Below the pieces are notes generated by a model. It was not told the DNA's origin and ran no database searches. It saw nothing but the letters and a program-made list of their open reading frames with translations. The position numbers and the translations under genes were made by a program. A DNA stretch of 64,000 nt from Dendrophyllia cribrosa (taxonomy: Eukaryota; Cnidaria; Anthozoa; Scleractinia; Dendrophylliidae): assembly GCA_024195265.1 (NCBI GenBank), contig JAJLRJ010000004.1, positions 42,674,488-42,738,487 of the forward strand. The letters are read 5' to 3'. Positions 31,656 through 41,720 of the stretch are shown here, piece after piece (the stretch's first letter is position 1; each line of letters begins with the position of its first letter).

Positions 31656-32221
31656 AGGGGCTATGTCGCGAGGTGTCACGCAAGCTACAATCTTGAAAAA
31701 CGTCCGGTGGCTGTTTTTCAAGTTTACGCCATCATCGTCGAATCCATTCAATCCTGCAGTGCTGTGTTCACCAAATGGTCTCAGATTTTTCACATGTGTA
31801 AATAATCTATTTGTCTTGATTTTCGCCCGGTTATTTTTACGATTCTGAAATCGTACGGCTAAATTTCTGAATATGTACGAGCAGCGATAGGAATCAGCTG
31901 ACCATGAAATGTCATGGACGAAGGTTCTTCTTCTGTGTTGGCTAAATATAGTACACTTCAGCATATTAACATGGTACCAGAGACTTCGCTTTGTACTTCT
32001 TTACCACCACAGACAAACCTAACATTTTTCTGATTTTGTTTCGCTTGAGAAAGGAGCGATGAAATTGTTGGACTTAAATCAAAACAAGCAATAGCTCTTG
32101 TGTACGTGACCACTGGTTCCGTTTCCAGTCCTGTTTCGTATCAGCGAACAAAATAATTTTGACAGATAAAAGTGTAAATTAAAGTTACTAAAATTAGGCG
32201 AAACCTCTCGACATAGCCCCT
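31656..32221. mobile_element. 566-bp TTAA-flanked MITE inside Copia integrase
   Basis: Both ends read AGGGGCTATGTCG (inverted), and TTAA lies on each side (31652-31655, 32222-32225). Kolobok and piggyBac transposases use TTAA targets; the end sequence does not decide between them. No coding frame. The integrase frame resumes on the far side, so this insertion is younger than the Copia element. Confidence 0.85.
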
Positions 32222-32722
32222 TTAAAGCACCGATTGCGTATGTACGCAGCCGCCATTACTGAATAAGGCCAAAACTCCTTGCCGAGATGGGCCTGCAGGA
32301 GTAAACACCTTCCCATCTCAAACAGGGTTCTCCAGTGTCGCTCTGCGGTCCCATTTTGGTGGAGAGAATGGGGTGCAGACATTTCATGCCTTATCTTATT
32401 TTTCTTCAGCAAAGACTTAAACTTCTGAGAAATAAATTCACCGCCGTTATCCGATCTAATACATTTGACCTCACCGTATGGTGCTGTGTCTGCCAAAAAT
32501 TTCTCTGTTGCAGCTACTGTGTCACTCTTACTTTTCAGAAAATATACAAAAATTTCTCCTGAATAGTCGTCCGTAAAAGCTATGGAATATCTGAAACCCC
32601 TTTCTAGAGGCTGGATCGATAAGTCCAGCTAGATCAGTGTGAACTAATTCTAATGGTACAGTAGCGCGCACATCAGGATTCTTATTCTTATTTTGGGTCA
32701 TCTTTCCTTCAATACAATACAA
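32194..32722 (-). pseudogene. Copia integrase core
   Basis: VPLELVHTDLAGLI carries the first catalytic Asp, CIRSDNGGEFISQKF the second, and SLHQNGTAERHWRTLFEM the Glu. The two parts are in different frames, broken near 32500-32600. The 3' side is cut by the MITE at 32221. Confidence 0.85.
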
Positions 32723-33346
32723 TCAATACAATCCTGGGGTTTACTGGAACTACTATTGCTTACTTTCATACCTTCCACTACATCTTTTAGTTTCAAGATG
32801 TCCTCAAAATTACAGTGTCCTAGTATTTCATGCCAACCCTTTATATCACATGTATAGTTAACAAAGTCAGAATCATTCTTGTCGAAGGTACTGAGATAGT
32901 ACAGTCTACCATGTTTCTCGATGTTAAACTTGGTACCGTCCTTGTAAATTAATTCCGCAGATTCTGGATTGAAAGTTACTGTAGCACCTCTTTCAGTTGC
33001 AGCTTGCACTGAGAATATGTTCTGAGGGTATGCAGGAATGTATAACGCATAATTTCTTCAGTGTTGCATTGACATGCTTTCCAGTGGTATCCATGATGGT
33101 TATCTCAACATCTCCCTTCTTGAGTGCCACGTTGTTAGATCGTGTCCCATCTGCTAGCTCAATGTAGTGCTTGTCAGGTGTGAACTTGTCATCAAATTTG
33201 CTGAATTTGGACTCATCATTGATGATGTGAGTAGTCGCACCACAGTCCACAAGTAGAGTATTTGACTTCCTAGTAGCGCCTTCACCCGCATAGGCGTTGG
33301 TCTCAAATACAAATGAATGCTCCACTTCCTCATCAGAATCCTCCAA
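32698..33346 (-). pseudogene. Copia protease and pre-integrase domain
   Basis: The aspartic protease motif appears as LLVDCGATTHIIND, with DCGAT in place of DTG/DSGAS forms. It is followed, after a frameshift near 33000, by the GAG-pre-integrase zinc region WHEILGHCNFEDILKLKD and CIDCIVLK. Confidence 0.85.
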
Positions 33347-33478
33347 AGTCTCGGAAGCTTGCTTTACTTTGTCAGTCTTATTTTTCTTTTTGCGTCGACA
33401 TGCTCTGTCACTGTGTGATGAGTTATGACACGTGTTGCACCACTGTTTCCGTCTGTTCTTGCTCTTGTCTGTACTATT

Positions 33479-34165
33479 TCAGAAACGAGCAATGTGCCCT
33501 GGCTGGCCGCATTGAAAACAGACGATATCCGACTGGGATTCTTGCTTGTATTCCGTTTTCATTACTGAGTGATTTCCCGTCGCTACACTGGCTCGCTCAG
33601 TGTCTTCGAAGCTTCGTAAGGCAACTTTAAATTCGCTAAATGTTTGTTGTTTCTCGCTCTGAGTATTAACGACAACAAACGGCTTGTATTCTTCTGGTAG
33701 TCCTTTTAGTACCATCGCTACGAGGAGGCTATCCGTCACGGTTTCACCGGCATTTTTAAGAGCTGTTGCCGCAGTTTCTGCTCGTATGACATAGTCTGTC
33801 ACTGTCTCATGTGCCGACTTCACAAGCGACGTCAGTTCTGTGTACAATGAGATCACACTCTCGGCTTGCCTGTACCAGCGTAGTGCGTTCTTAAGATCTT
33901 TAATGCTTTCCTACCGTCATCCCGTGCATCTCTCATTACGAGGGAAAGGCTTTTATCGTCTAGAAATTGTATTAACTCCGCGAAAGTTTCTTCTTTCTTG
34001 GCTGCAGAAATCTCCACCTCGTCAGCCGCAGTGATCGTATCCTTTAACTTTCGTAATCGCATGTATCCGAAAAACTTGACTTCCCATTGCTCAAATTTTC
34101 GCTCATCCCCGTCGAAAAGAAGTTCCCCATACCTTGAGCTGGGTCCATAACCTGTTTCGCTCATG
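33479..34165 (-). pseudogene. Copia gag
   Basis: SRYGELLFDGDERKFEQWEVK and LRKLKDTITAADE mark the N-terminal capsid-type region. After a frameshift near 33855 it continues with LVKSAHETVTDYVIRAE and a CCHC knuckle, CFQCGQPGHIARF. The only ATG ahead of the conserved start is inside the LTR (about 34165), so the usual start may have been lost. Confidence 0.85.
34135..34152 (-). promoter_or_regulatory. Copia primer-binding site (tRNA-fragment type)
   Basis: Directly after the 5' LTR the minus strand reads GGTTATGGACCCAGCTC. Drosophila copia has a very similar GGTTATGGGCCCAGTCC at the same place, which pairs with an internal part of initiator tRNA-Met. The similarity comes from my memory of that element. 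Confidence 0.75.
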
Positions 34166-34318
34166 ACGGAGGGTGGATTACTCGGATTTTCGCTTACTGG
34201 CTGTACATCAAACACACCATCATTTCACCTCGAGGAAAGACAACATCCGGGAACGTTTTATTGCATCATAACAAATTACACAGGCATCCCACCATGCATT
34301 AATGAGATAATCCTAACA
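34153..34318 (-). repeat. Copia 5' LTR
   Basis: 166 bp, about 95% identical to 29275-29442. The plus strand begins TGTTTCGCTC and ends AATCCTAACA. Confidence 0.95.
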
Positions 34319-34547
34319 TCTATTTCTTCCATTGAGGATTCAACCATAGTGGGATCGTGAGGTACGATTAAAATGTGGACACTCGTCAAATCGTGTGCAG
34401 ACAAGTCCAACGGTGCCAAACTACTACTTTTTATAAGTAGTGTCATTGCACTCGCTTTTGTGGGGGGGGGGGGGGGGGGAATCTTTAAAATGCAGAAGAA
34501 ACACTATCTCACAAGTAATGCAAACCGCAGACTTGTGCTTACATTAA

Positions 34548-35012
34548 GCATAAAAAGGCCGTTGACACGGCAGAAAAATCGGGTACGGACTCGTCAAAAA
34601 ACGTGGTACGGACCGCATAATTTTAGCCGTTTACACGGATCAGTAATGTTCTACTAAAGGTGGGACAAAAAAGGCCTAAGAACCAAGTTTGGAAGGTTGC
34701 AATTACGCTACACTTTTGGGAGACCGAACCAATTTTTAGTCTCCAGAGCCACGTGGATTTTTACTGCGCATGCGATCAGCGAAGTTATTATGCAAGCTGA
34801 CGTAAGAAATGATAAAACGGGCCCGGACCTGTGTTTTTTAGGTTTTGGGGCCATAGATGTCTATGGCTTTAAAACCTGAAAAAACACGGGTCCGTACCAA
34901 TCCCAAAAGACGTGGTACGCATAGTTTACACGGGCGAAAATGTAAGGTCTGTACTCCTTTCTTGAAGGGTCTGTACAATACCCTTTTTTTTCTGTCGTGT
35001 AAACGGCCTTTA
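34548..35012. mobile_element. MITE with AAGGCCGTTKACACG ends
   Basis: AAGGCCGTTGACACGGCAG at the left is inverted at the right as CTGTCGTGTAAACGGCCTT. The inner arms also share ACCGCA/GGTACG tracts. TAAA on both sides is a possible target duplication. A poly-G run of about 17 lies just upstream (34460-34476). No coding frame. Confidence 0.65.
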
Positions 35013-35104
35013 AATCACTGACTCAGGCATTTTGATGCCAGTATTTTCAACAGCAAATAATTTACATTTAATTAAGTAGACTGTGAGCAGTCTCTTATTT
35101 TGTT

Positions 35105-35210
35105 TTTGGTCAGTCGAGCGAGCGGGCGCGCGAGTCGCGTGGAACGAGGGCGTCGGTATTTTTACTTTGACTTGGACTGACGCCCTCGTTCCTCGTGACT
35201 TCAAGAGAAG
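35105..35210. repeat. Short inverted repeat
   Basis: GGAACGAGGGCGTCGG near 35141 pairs with CTGACGCCCTCGTTCC near 35179, and outer GAGTCGCGTGG / CTCGTGACTTC-like tracts extend it imperfectly. Confidence 0.5.
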
Positions 35211-35244
35211 GAAACAGTCGTAGTAAATAAATTGTTGCCACCTC

Positions 35245-35435
35245 CTCCGGGGGGAGGGGAAGTATAACTCCCATAAATACATGTTAGCTCGCATAGGTAA
35301 ATGCCGCGGGATAGGGTATGATTTTTGCAGTTATCCTTTTTGGTATCGTGATCCTTGGTTAGGGCTCCTTTAAATTGTATCAGCTAAATTACAGTACCTG
35401 AACACCCAGCTAAACGAAAAAGATATGGTTATGAT
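35245..35435. mobile_element. Decayed relative of the 11560 MITE
   Basis: Shares GATAGGGTA, ATCCTTTTTGGTAT, CTAAATTACAGTA and AACGAAAAAGATATGGT with 11620-11760, in the same order. It lacks the second arm. Confidence 0.6.
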
Positions 35436-35518
35436 GACGTATTAATGAAACTAGGCTCAGTCTTGTATTCTATACCTGATGCTAAACTTTACATGTACAG
35501 AAAAGAAATAAAAACGAC

Positions 35519-35706
35519 CTGTTTGTTTGTGGTCCACCCAGGGTATACAAAATGTAATATTACATTTATATAACTGTAATTCCTGTAATTGATATTAAAA
35601 CAAAGTTTCAATGTTCGTTTGTTTGTGGTTCACTCAGGGTATACAAAATGTAATATTACATTTGTATTACTGCAATTGCTGTAATTGATATTAAAACTTT
35701 GTTTTA
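35519..35706. repeat. Two-copy tandem repeat, ~94 bp unit
   Basis: GTTTGTTTGTGGTYCACYCAG starts each unit (about 35520 and 35618), followed by GGTATACAAAATGTAATATT and TAATTGATATTAAAAC. The units are about 90% alike. Confidence 0.75.
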
Positions 35707-36563
35707 ATATCCACTTTTTAGAATATTCTTAGGATTTAATTTAAATTTAGCATTTTATTAGATTTTAATACAGTTAACATGCAACATACAAGACTGTCAG
35801 GAAGGGAGGTCTCGATAATGCAGCATAAAGGACAAAACAACAACAGAAACGAGACAACAGTTCAATAAAGATAGACAGCGGTAACCCTTTTGAATTTATT
35901 ACTGGATGCTAAATAACAATAATAAGGTTAGGAGATATTGCCAATACAAAGCCAGAATAAACAAAAAGGGGTGGGGTTGGTTTGCGCTGCTATGCAAAAG
36001 AGGATTTGAAACAACAAAGATGAGACAGTAGTCCAGTAAAAGACAGTCTGCTGCGATTATATTGGCTTTAATTTCATGGATGCTTTGTGATCATTATTTG
36101 AAAAAAAAAAATATTTATTTACTCCCTTTTTTATAACATACGTTGCTCTGTAATGGAATCTATTTGTTTATGATGTAAGCTGAGTTTTTTTTTAAAATCT
36201 GGATGACTTGCTAGTTCACGCTGCCACATCTGCCATTTTGTCCTACTTAATGTTTGTGTATACTTCTGGATGGAGGAAAGAACGTGCAAATAAAATGGTA
36301 CAACGACACCAAGAATTGTAAGTCACGAACTTGGGCTCTCGAGCTCCATGCAATAATCACTGTCCACCGCGTCTCATCATTACTTAGTGAGGCAATGTTG
36401 ATCAGCAAGTTTGGCTGGATTTTTTTACTTCTTACTTACTTGAAGTTTTGATAGTTTCATAATAATCTTGCCTTAACTACTAAAATTGTAATAAAAAATA
36501 GATAGAGATATGCACTCTTTGAAATACTTTTATTTTCTGGAAATTCTCTCTGGCGGAATCCTG
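35707..36563. other. Non-coding, upstream of proprotein convertase fragment
   Basis: Mostly AT-rich. Near 36310-36345 a frame reading VSHELGLSS resembles the end of the subtilisin domain in proprotein convertases (VSHxYGFG), but the match is too short to annotate as an exon. Confidence 0.35.
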
Positions 36564-36912
36564 TCAATCACCATCGATACCATAGCATGCGATGGAACGG
36601 ACAAGGAGATCACCAATCTATAAAACGTGACCCTCACCGTTAGCTTTCAGTACCGGCGTCACGGCGACGTCAGCATCGACTTGTTCTCGCCGAGTGGGAC
36701 TAGGAATGAGATGCTCTTTACTCGGCGTTATAACGATTCAAAGAATGGGCTTCATGATTCATGACCGTGCATAACTGGGGAAAGAATCCCAAAAGGGTTT
36801 GGGTCATGAATGTTACTGATAACATCGCTAAGTTGAACAAGGGGGTGGATGTGAATATATATCTACAACACGACACCAGTATTATAAACAGGAAGCTAAC
36901 GTGGAGGACTTG
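36564..36912 (+). pseudogene. Proprotein convertase P domain, disrupted
   Basis: The conceptual frame reads SITIDTIACDGTDKEITNL, a TAA stop (36621-36623), then NVTLTVSFQYRRHGDVSIDL and FSPSGTRNEMLFTRRYND. A one-base shift near 36755-36761 then leads to MTVHNWGKNPKRVWVMNVTDN. This is the P (Homo B) domain that follows the subtilisin catalytic domain in furin/PCSK proteases: the RRGD-like box, SPSGT and the H-WG motif are all in order. The catalytic domain was not found in the window. The stop and shift suggest a pseudogene, though base-call errors could cause both. The CACTG-ended MITE follows at 36925. Confidence 0.8.
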
Positions 36913-36924
36913 AAAGAGCACTTG

Positions 36925-37320
36925 CACTGGACGAAAAAATGGATTTACATGGGTGACAAAACAGTAGTAAAAATGTAGTAAAGACCACATTTGCACAACT
37001 TTGCCCATATTTGTAGCAAATCAAACTTTATGTTTGCACTTTATTTGCAAAGAAAGCAAAGATGGTAAATACCGCATTTTCTTTACGTTTGCTTGAAATA
37101 AAGATGAGCAAATATGATATTTGCTTGGGGTAGCAAAGATATAGTAAATTTTGCGCAGATGTATATTTACACCACATTTGCACACAATTTGCACGTGAGC
37201 AAAGATGTATGTTTACATTTACTTCACATCCAGTGCAAATTTGGTCAAATTTAGAGGCCCAAATTTGCTTCATATTTGCTCAATGTGCAAACTTGAGTAA
37301 ATTCATTTTTTCGTCCAGTG
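36925..37320. mobile_element. 396-bp MITE with CACTGGACG ends
   Basis: The inverted ends read CACTGGACGAAAAAATG, flanked by TTG on both sides (3-bp duplication). CACTG ends with a 3-bp duplication fit CACTA/EnSpm. The body is rich in repeated TTTGCAC/ATTTGCTC motifs. It lies between pieces of the convertase-like gene, so probably in an intron. Confidence 0.8.
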
Positions 37321-37574
37321 TTGGTCAGTTTGGCTTTTATAATTGGCTTCAGGGTCGGTTTACATTTTGACAACAAATTTAACTTGGATTACACATGTCA
37401 AAGTGTAAAGTAACAACAACAACAAAAGAAACCTTATTAGAAAAACTGTATAATGTATGCTATTCCCAAAGGCAGTCTATTGTTTTCTCTATTGTTCTCT
37501 TTTATAATAGCGCGTATGCATAATTAATGTATGGGGTTATACGGAAATCTTGCCGAGAGGTAAAATGGTCGCCA

Positions 37575-37680
37575 TAAAGAAATTTAAAAGCTGACGTTCC
37601 GGGCGCAAGCCCTTCGTCGGATTGGCTTTGAAAAAGTGATAGCGCTCGAAACTACAGCTTTTTTAATCATTTTATGGCGG
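37575..37680 (-). mobile_element. PLE-type terminal fragment with degenerate hammerhead-like motif
   Basis: The minus strand reads CCGACGA, a GGGC...GCCC stem, GGAAC, then GTCAGC (37620 to 37591). It differs from the hammerhead core CUGANGA...GAAA by one base in each box. GAAGGGCTTGCGCCC is the familiar loop of PLE termini. No coding part is attached. Confidence 0.5.
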
Positions 37681-37863
37681 TCAATTTGCGTTATTAGTTC
37701 AGTTAATAAAACCAAATTTTCGTGTTTCACTTCCCAACTAAAGCAGTATCACAGTTTCTTTTGAAACTATCCCCTATACAATAATATTTAATTTTACTTG
37801 GTTTAAATGCTAGTATTTGTTGAACAGTTATGTTATGAATTTATGTATTTTGTGCAATGTGTT

Positions 37864-38106
37864 AGAGCGGTTTTGTTGTTGAGTGTCGAAAGTAATGTCG
37901 CAACTGCTTTGGCTTTGTATTGCTACCTTTTGTGATTGGCTAAAAATCTCGCGCCACTTTTTCGCACGCGTTTTCCCGCGCTTGGCGCCAGCTACATATA
38001 TTCAGTTCAAGTTCTGATTGGTTCATTGGCTTAAGTTCGACTGTTGTGATTGGCCAGAGTAATTACTTTGGTTTTGGTGTTGCGACACTCAATTAAAAAC
38101 TGCTCG
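37864..38106. mobile_element. 243-bp MITE
   Basis: Left end GAGCGGTTTTGTTGTTGAGTG is inverted at the right as CACTCAATTAAAAACTGCTC with changes. The body has several GATTGGC/TGATTGG motifs and is shared with 18481-18700. Confidence 0.65.
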
Positions 38107-38224
38107 ATATTCCGTGAAGATTGTTGTTGCGAAAGTGACTGACGTGATATGATCTAGCCTGTTTAATGGCACAGTTTCCCACCGTAATATCGAAGGTTCG
38201 CTGTCCTAATTTCTATGTTATGTT

Positions 38225-38530
38225 ACCAAATACCAATAAATGTACAACTAAATTGGTGAAAAATTATACATGGCAAATTAGAACAAGTAGGTTGGTAGAA
38301 AAGTGCAGGATAACAACGATGGAAGTGAATTAATGGTCATTAAATTTCATTTCATTTGTAGCATTGTTGTCATGATTGCCTTTCTGGTGAGACTTTGACC
38401 TTTTAGCCCTTATTTTGTGTTTATACATAGCAAAATAGAACAAATAGGTTGGTAAAAAAGTGCAGTATAACAACGATGGAAGTCAATTAACATTCATTAA
38501 ATTTAATTTAATTTCGTGGCAGTGTTGTCA
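38225..38530. repeat. Diverged direct duplication, ~185 bp
   Basis: GAACAARTAGGTTGGTARAAAAGTGCAG followed by TATAACAACGATGGAAGT occurs at about 38281 and 38438, and the following ATTAAATTT and TGTTGTCATG tracts also recur. The pair lies upstream of the acidic exons. Confidence 0.6.
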
Positions 38531-38774
38531 TGGTTACCTTTCTTTCTTTTTAGCCCTTACTTTGTCTTTTTAATTTATATTTCTTTGCAATCACCTTTTT
38601 GGCGATATTTTCCTCTTTAAAAGAAAATGAAGCAAGCTTAAAGCAGGCTATACTTAATAAAACACGTTATATTAACCGGGACACAGTGCCTTTAAATCAG
38701 TGTTATTTGTCACTGACTTCCTTTCCTTCATCGGCGTAAGGTTATTGATGATGAGAAAAAAACTCAAGAATTAG

Positions 38775-38928
38775 AAGCTAAAAAAGGTGAAAAACTGGAA
38801 TGGCGCTAAAAGCCCATTGTTGTACGCGCCTTACCCGGAGGGAGTCAAGAAACATAAGATTCGCATTCCTGACGCTTCGGAGGATAACACAAACAGCGAG
38901 GAAGAAGAAGAAGAAGAGAAAAACAATG
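38775..38928 (+). CDS. Acidic exon, convertase-like gene
   Basis: An open stretch after an AG near 38774, encoding NWNGAKSPLLYAPYPEG, KKHKIRIPDASED and a Glu run. It ends at donor AATG/GTGAGA in phase 1, which matches the acceptor at 39709 (AG/GC) and restores a Gly codon. The 5' boundary is uncertain: an in-frame TAG lies at 38772-38774, and another frame is open just upstream (VIDDEKKTQELEAKK). Composition fits a disordered linker. I recognise no domain. Confidence 0.55.
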
Positions 38929-39708
38929 GTGAGACAAATTTACACGATATAATTTTTTTTATTCTTTTTTAATTACTAACCAAGCTTTTATATTTCCTTG
39001 TTCCTTGAGGACAACAAAAATGGACAAAGCGGAAGTCTTGGAATACGATCATATGGATACTACACCAAGATTGTGCCACATAATTATCGTTTTCCAAAAG
39101 TCAAACCATTTGTCTGTTTTTGCCGAAGTTACATTCGTAAGCATTATATCCCCATGTTAAGGTAACCTAGCATGCAACCAAGCATTTGGGCTCGGAGAGG
39201 AGGGTTGAGTTTCATCTTCCACTCCCTCGCAGGCTAAGATGGCTAAGATAACCCGTTATTTGTAGTTTTTCGTATGTGTTGGGTATCAGATTATAGAATA
39301 AACACATTTTTATGATTCTCTGATTTGCACGGTAAAGAAATACTTACATGAAGACACCCCAGCACGAGACCGATGGGTTGTGCCGTTCCTGTCCTGGATT
39401 AGTAAATAACAAGGGAAAACATGTATCTATCCATTCGTAGTTATTTATTTTCGAAAATGAAGAAGGAGCTAGTAGATTCAAGGGATAAGATTCCCTTTCC
39501 TAAAATTATCAGCCGCTGAAATATTCAGATATGAAAACCGAAAGTGTCAAATTGTATTAGCTTTCATATAGTTTGCTTCAAAAGCACTAAAATGATATGG
39601 AAAACCAGTACAATGCCATTCCAAGCTTCGTTTTCATAAACTGATTCCTCGTTGGGTGTCCCTGTCCACTCCTCCTAATACGGCCTCATTCTTGTCTCAA
39701 AGTACCAG

Positions 39709-40253
39709 GCAACGCAGAGGCGGACGACTGGGGCGACTATGACCCAGGGACGTACGACACCTTTCTTCCAGAGGAATTCCAAAACGGTGTGGGGATGAGT
39801 CAGGATCCTGGCGCCTTCTTTACCTCGTATGAAACGCCGGAAGTGACACCGCGAGACAATAACTATCAGATAGAAACTGCGTCTAAAAAGACACTTCATG
39901 ACGAGGATGTTGGTGGCGATGAAAGTAACAAAGTTTATGGGTACGATCGTTACATTTACACTAATGATCCCGAAGACCTTACGAAGTTATCCGAGAACAA
40001 ACGAATGGATACCGATTATCAGGGACAAAGAGTTCAGGTTACTACTGAAGAGACTGGCTCTCAGCGAGTGCAAGTAAATAATGGCTTCCAAGAGGAGTTT
40101 GTTCCCGGTTTAAATCCCGAGTCCGGGCGGATTAGTTCAGGGGTGTTTTTAGAATGGAAACTGACATTTTACGGGACGGGTCCCGAGGACATCGTGTCGG
40201 GATACGGAGACGATGACGATGATGCCTCGTCTGACGTAGATGTAGATTTATAG
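39709..40253 (+). CDS. Last exon, acidic protein ending in a P-domain-like segment
   Basis: Acceptor AAAGTACCAG/GCAACG, then 181 codons to a TAG at 40251. The sequence is acidic and Gly/Asn-rich (DDWGDYDPGTYDTFLPEE, VYGYDRYIYTNDPEDLTK). Its end, SSGVFLEWKLTFYGTGPED, resembles the final strand of the convertase P domain (LxxWxLxLYGT). A poly-Asp tail follows. Together with 36564-36912 this suggests a convertase P domain interrupted by a long acidic insertion. The reading frame here is intact. An AATAAA signal is at 40577. Confidence 0.65.
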
Positions 40254-40431
40254 TGTTAGTGCGTAGTAATCGTTTGCCTTTTTTATCATTGCGATTGTTA
40301 AACATCTCATTCCCGAGAGTTTCAAAGCTCAAAAGTAGGGGGAAAAAGTCACAATTTTTTGTTTGCTAATGATCAAAAACAAGTATCAACGCATAAAGCT
40401 TCTTTTAATTAATAGATTATTATTAAATTTT

Positions 40432-41720
40432 CATTCACAGACTTCAAAGTAAGCGTCACTTTGTACAGCACGATAAAGAGTACTACAGCATATTTATTCT
40501 CAGTTGCCGAATTCCAAAGGTCACACTTAAGGAATTTATTCGCAGATTCTGACGTTTACTTGACCTTGTACAGCATAATAAACAACACTGCAGGAAAGTA
40601 CTTCTCAATAGCTTTCATTTGAATGGTTACACTGTAGGATTTCATCCACAGACTCAAAAGTTAGAACCACCTTGTACAGCATAAAAATTATCAGCTTGAA
40701 TGAATTCACAGTAATTGTCACTATCTATATATTTCAACATTTAGATTTACATTTCACACTTTAGGATTCCATCTCATGAGTCGAGGATTGGCTCCAAGGG
40801 CATTAGGGTTAAAGAAAATCTCACTGAACAATTAAATAAGTGAATTGAAGAGGTATTTCACTGTTATAAGCTCTGGTTAGCGATATCTCATTGTGAAATA
40901 CGGACTATTAGGCAACCAAATGTTTAATTGGGCGTTTTCATGAATCAGAATAGAAGAAAACCCAATTAAACGGAGGAAAATTCCTGCCTAAATTATGCCT
41001 ATTTAAAATAATAAGTTTCTTTAATGAAAAGGAAAATGAAAAGGAGAGTTTTTTAATTTCAAATTACTTCTATGTCTAGGAGTATCCCGATTTTAGTTGA
41101 TATTTCAGGTTTGATTGACAGGTGAGTCAAGATGGGGGTATCTCCATAACAATAAACCCTTAAATAGTTATTTTGGGCACTTTAACAGCTAACACTACAG
41201 GTTAAACAGTTAACTTACTTTGTAACACGGAACACTAATCATTAAATTTCAGGAGTTTTAACACTAAAATGTTTATGATTAAAAAAACACTTACAAGTAA
41301 TGCCATCTAGACGCTTTTACCACTTGCTCAAGTGGTTTTAATTTGCTTGTTAAACGTTTGCTTAGACCGATGTCGCAAGTAATAAAACTTAGCTTATAAT
41401 ATAACTATATTTGAAATTCAGGGATCCCTTTTTTGTTAGCGCATGGCACGTGATTAAATTTCCCACATCTAACTTACCTCTTTTGCTCCCAAGAGTTCCC
41501 GAGTCGAAATTTTGAACTGAAACAGCATCTTTTTTAATTTAAAACATATTAGAAAAGAAACAGCTCCACAAAAGAAGAACCTTTTAGCATTCATTTAAAT
41601 GGTCACAACATGGGGTCTCGTCTACAGCATCAAAAGGTAGACCCTCCTTGTAAAGCGTAATAAACACTACATGGTCACACATTAGGGTTTTAGACACATA
41701 ATCAAAATTTAGACACAATT
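40432..41720. repeat. Diverged ~110-bp minisatellite units
   Basis: Units sharing CACAGACTYMAAAG, CTTGTACAGCATAATAAAC and GGTCACACTTAGG-like tracts recur at about 40436, 40545, 40650 and again at 41585-41700. Similarity is low to moderate. The rest of the interval (40740-41580) is AT-rich with no gene seen. Confidence 0.55.

Larger units (their letters stand above)
29275..34318 (-). mobile_element. Copia LTR retrotransposon, decayed
   Basis: A 5044-bp element on the minus strand with 168- and 166-bp LTRs (six substitutions and one 2-base indel between them). It has a perfect 5-bp target duplication, TCTAT (29270-29274, 34319-34323). Order in element direction: LTR, tRNA-fragment primer site, gag, protease, integrase, RT, RNase H, LTR. 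Integrase lying before RT defines Ty1/Copia. It carries several frameshifts and a 566-bp MITE inside integrase, so it is inactive. Confidence 0.95.

Noticed and set aside
36254..36451. 65-codon frame upstream of the P domain
   Set aside because: A short VSHELG-like match to the convertase catalytic end lies in a different frame and is too weak; the frame itself has no family features.
39012..39150. A possible extra exon reading DNKNGQSGSLGIRSYGYYTK
   Set aside because: A plausible acceptor (TTGAG/GAC) exists, but the phase does not fit the donor at 38928, while 39709 fits directly.
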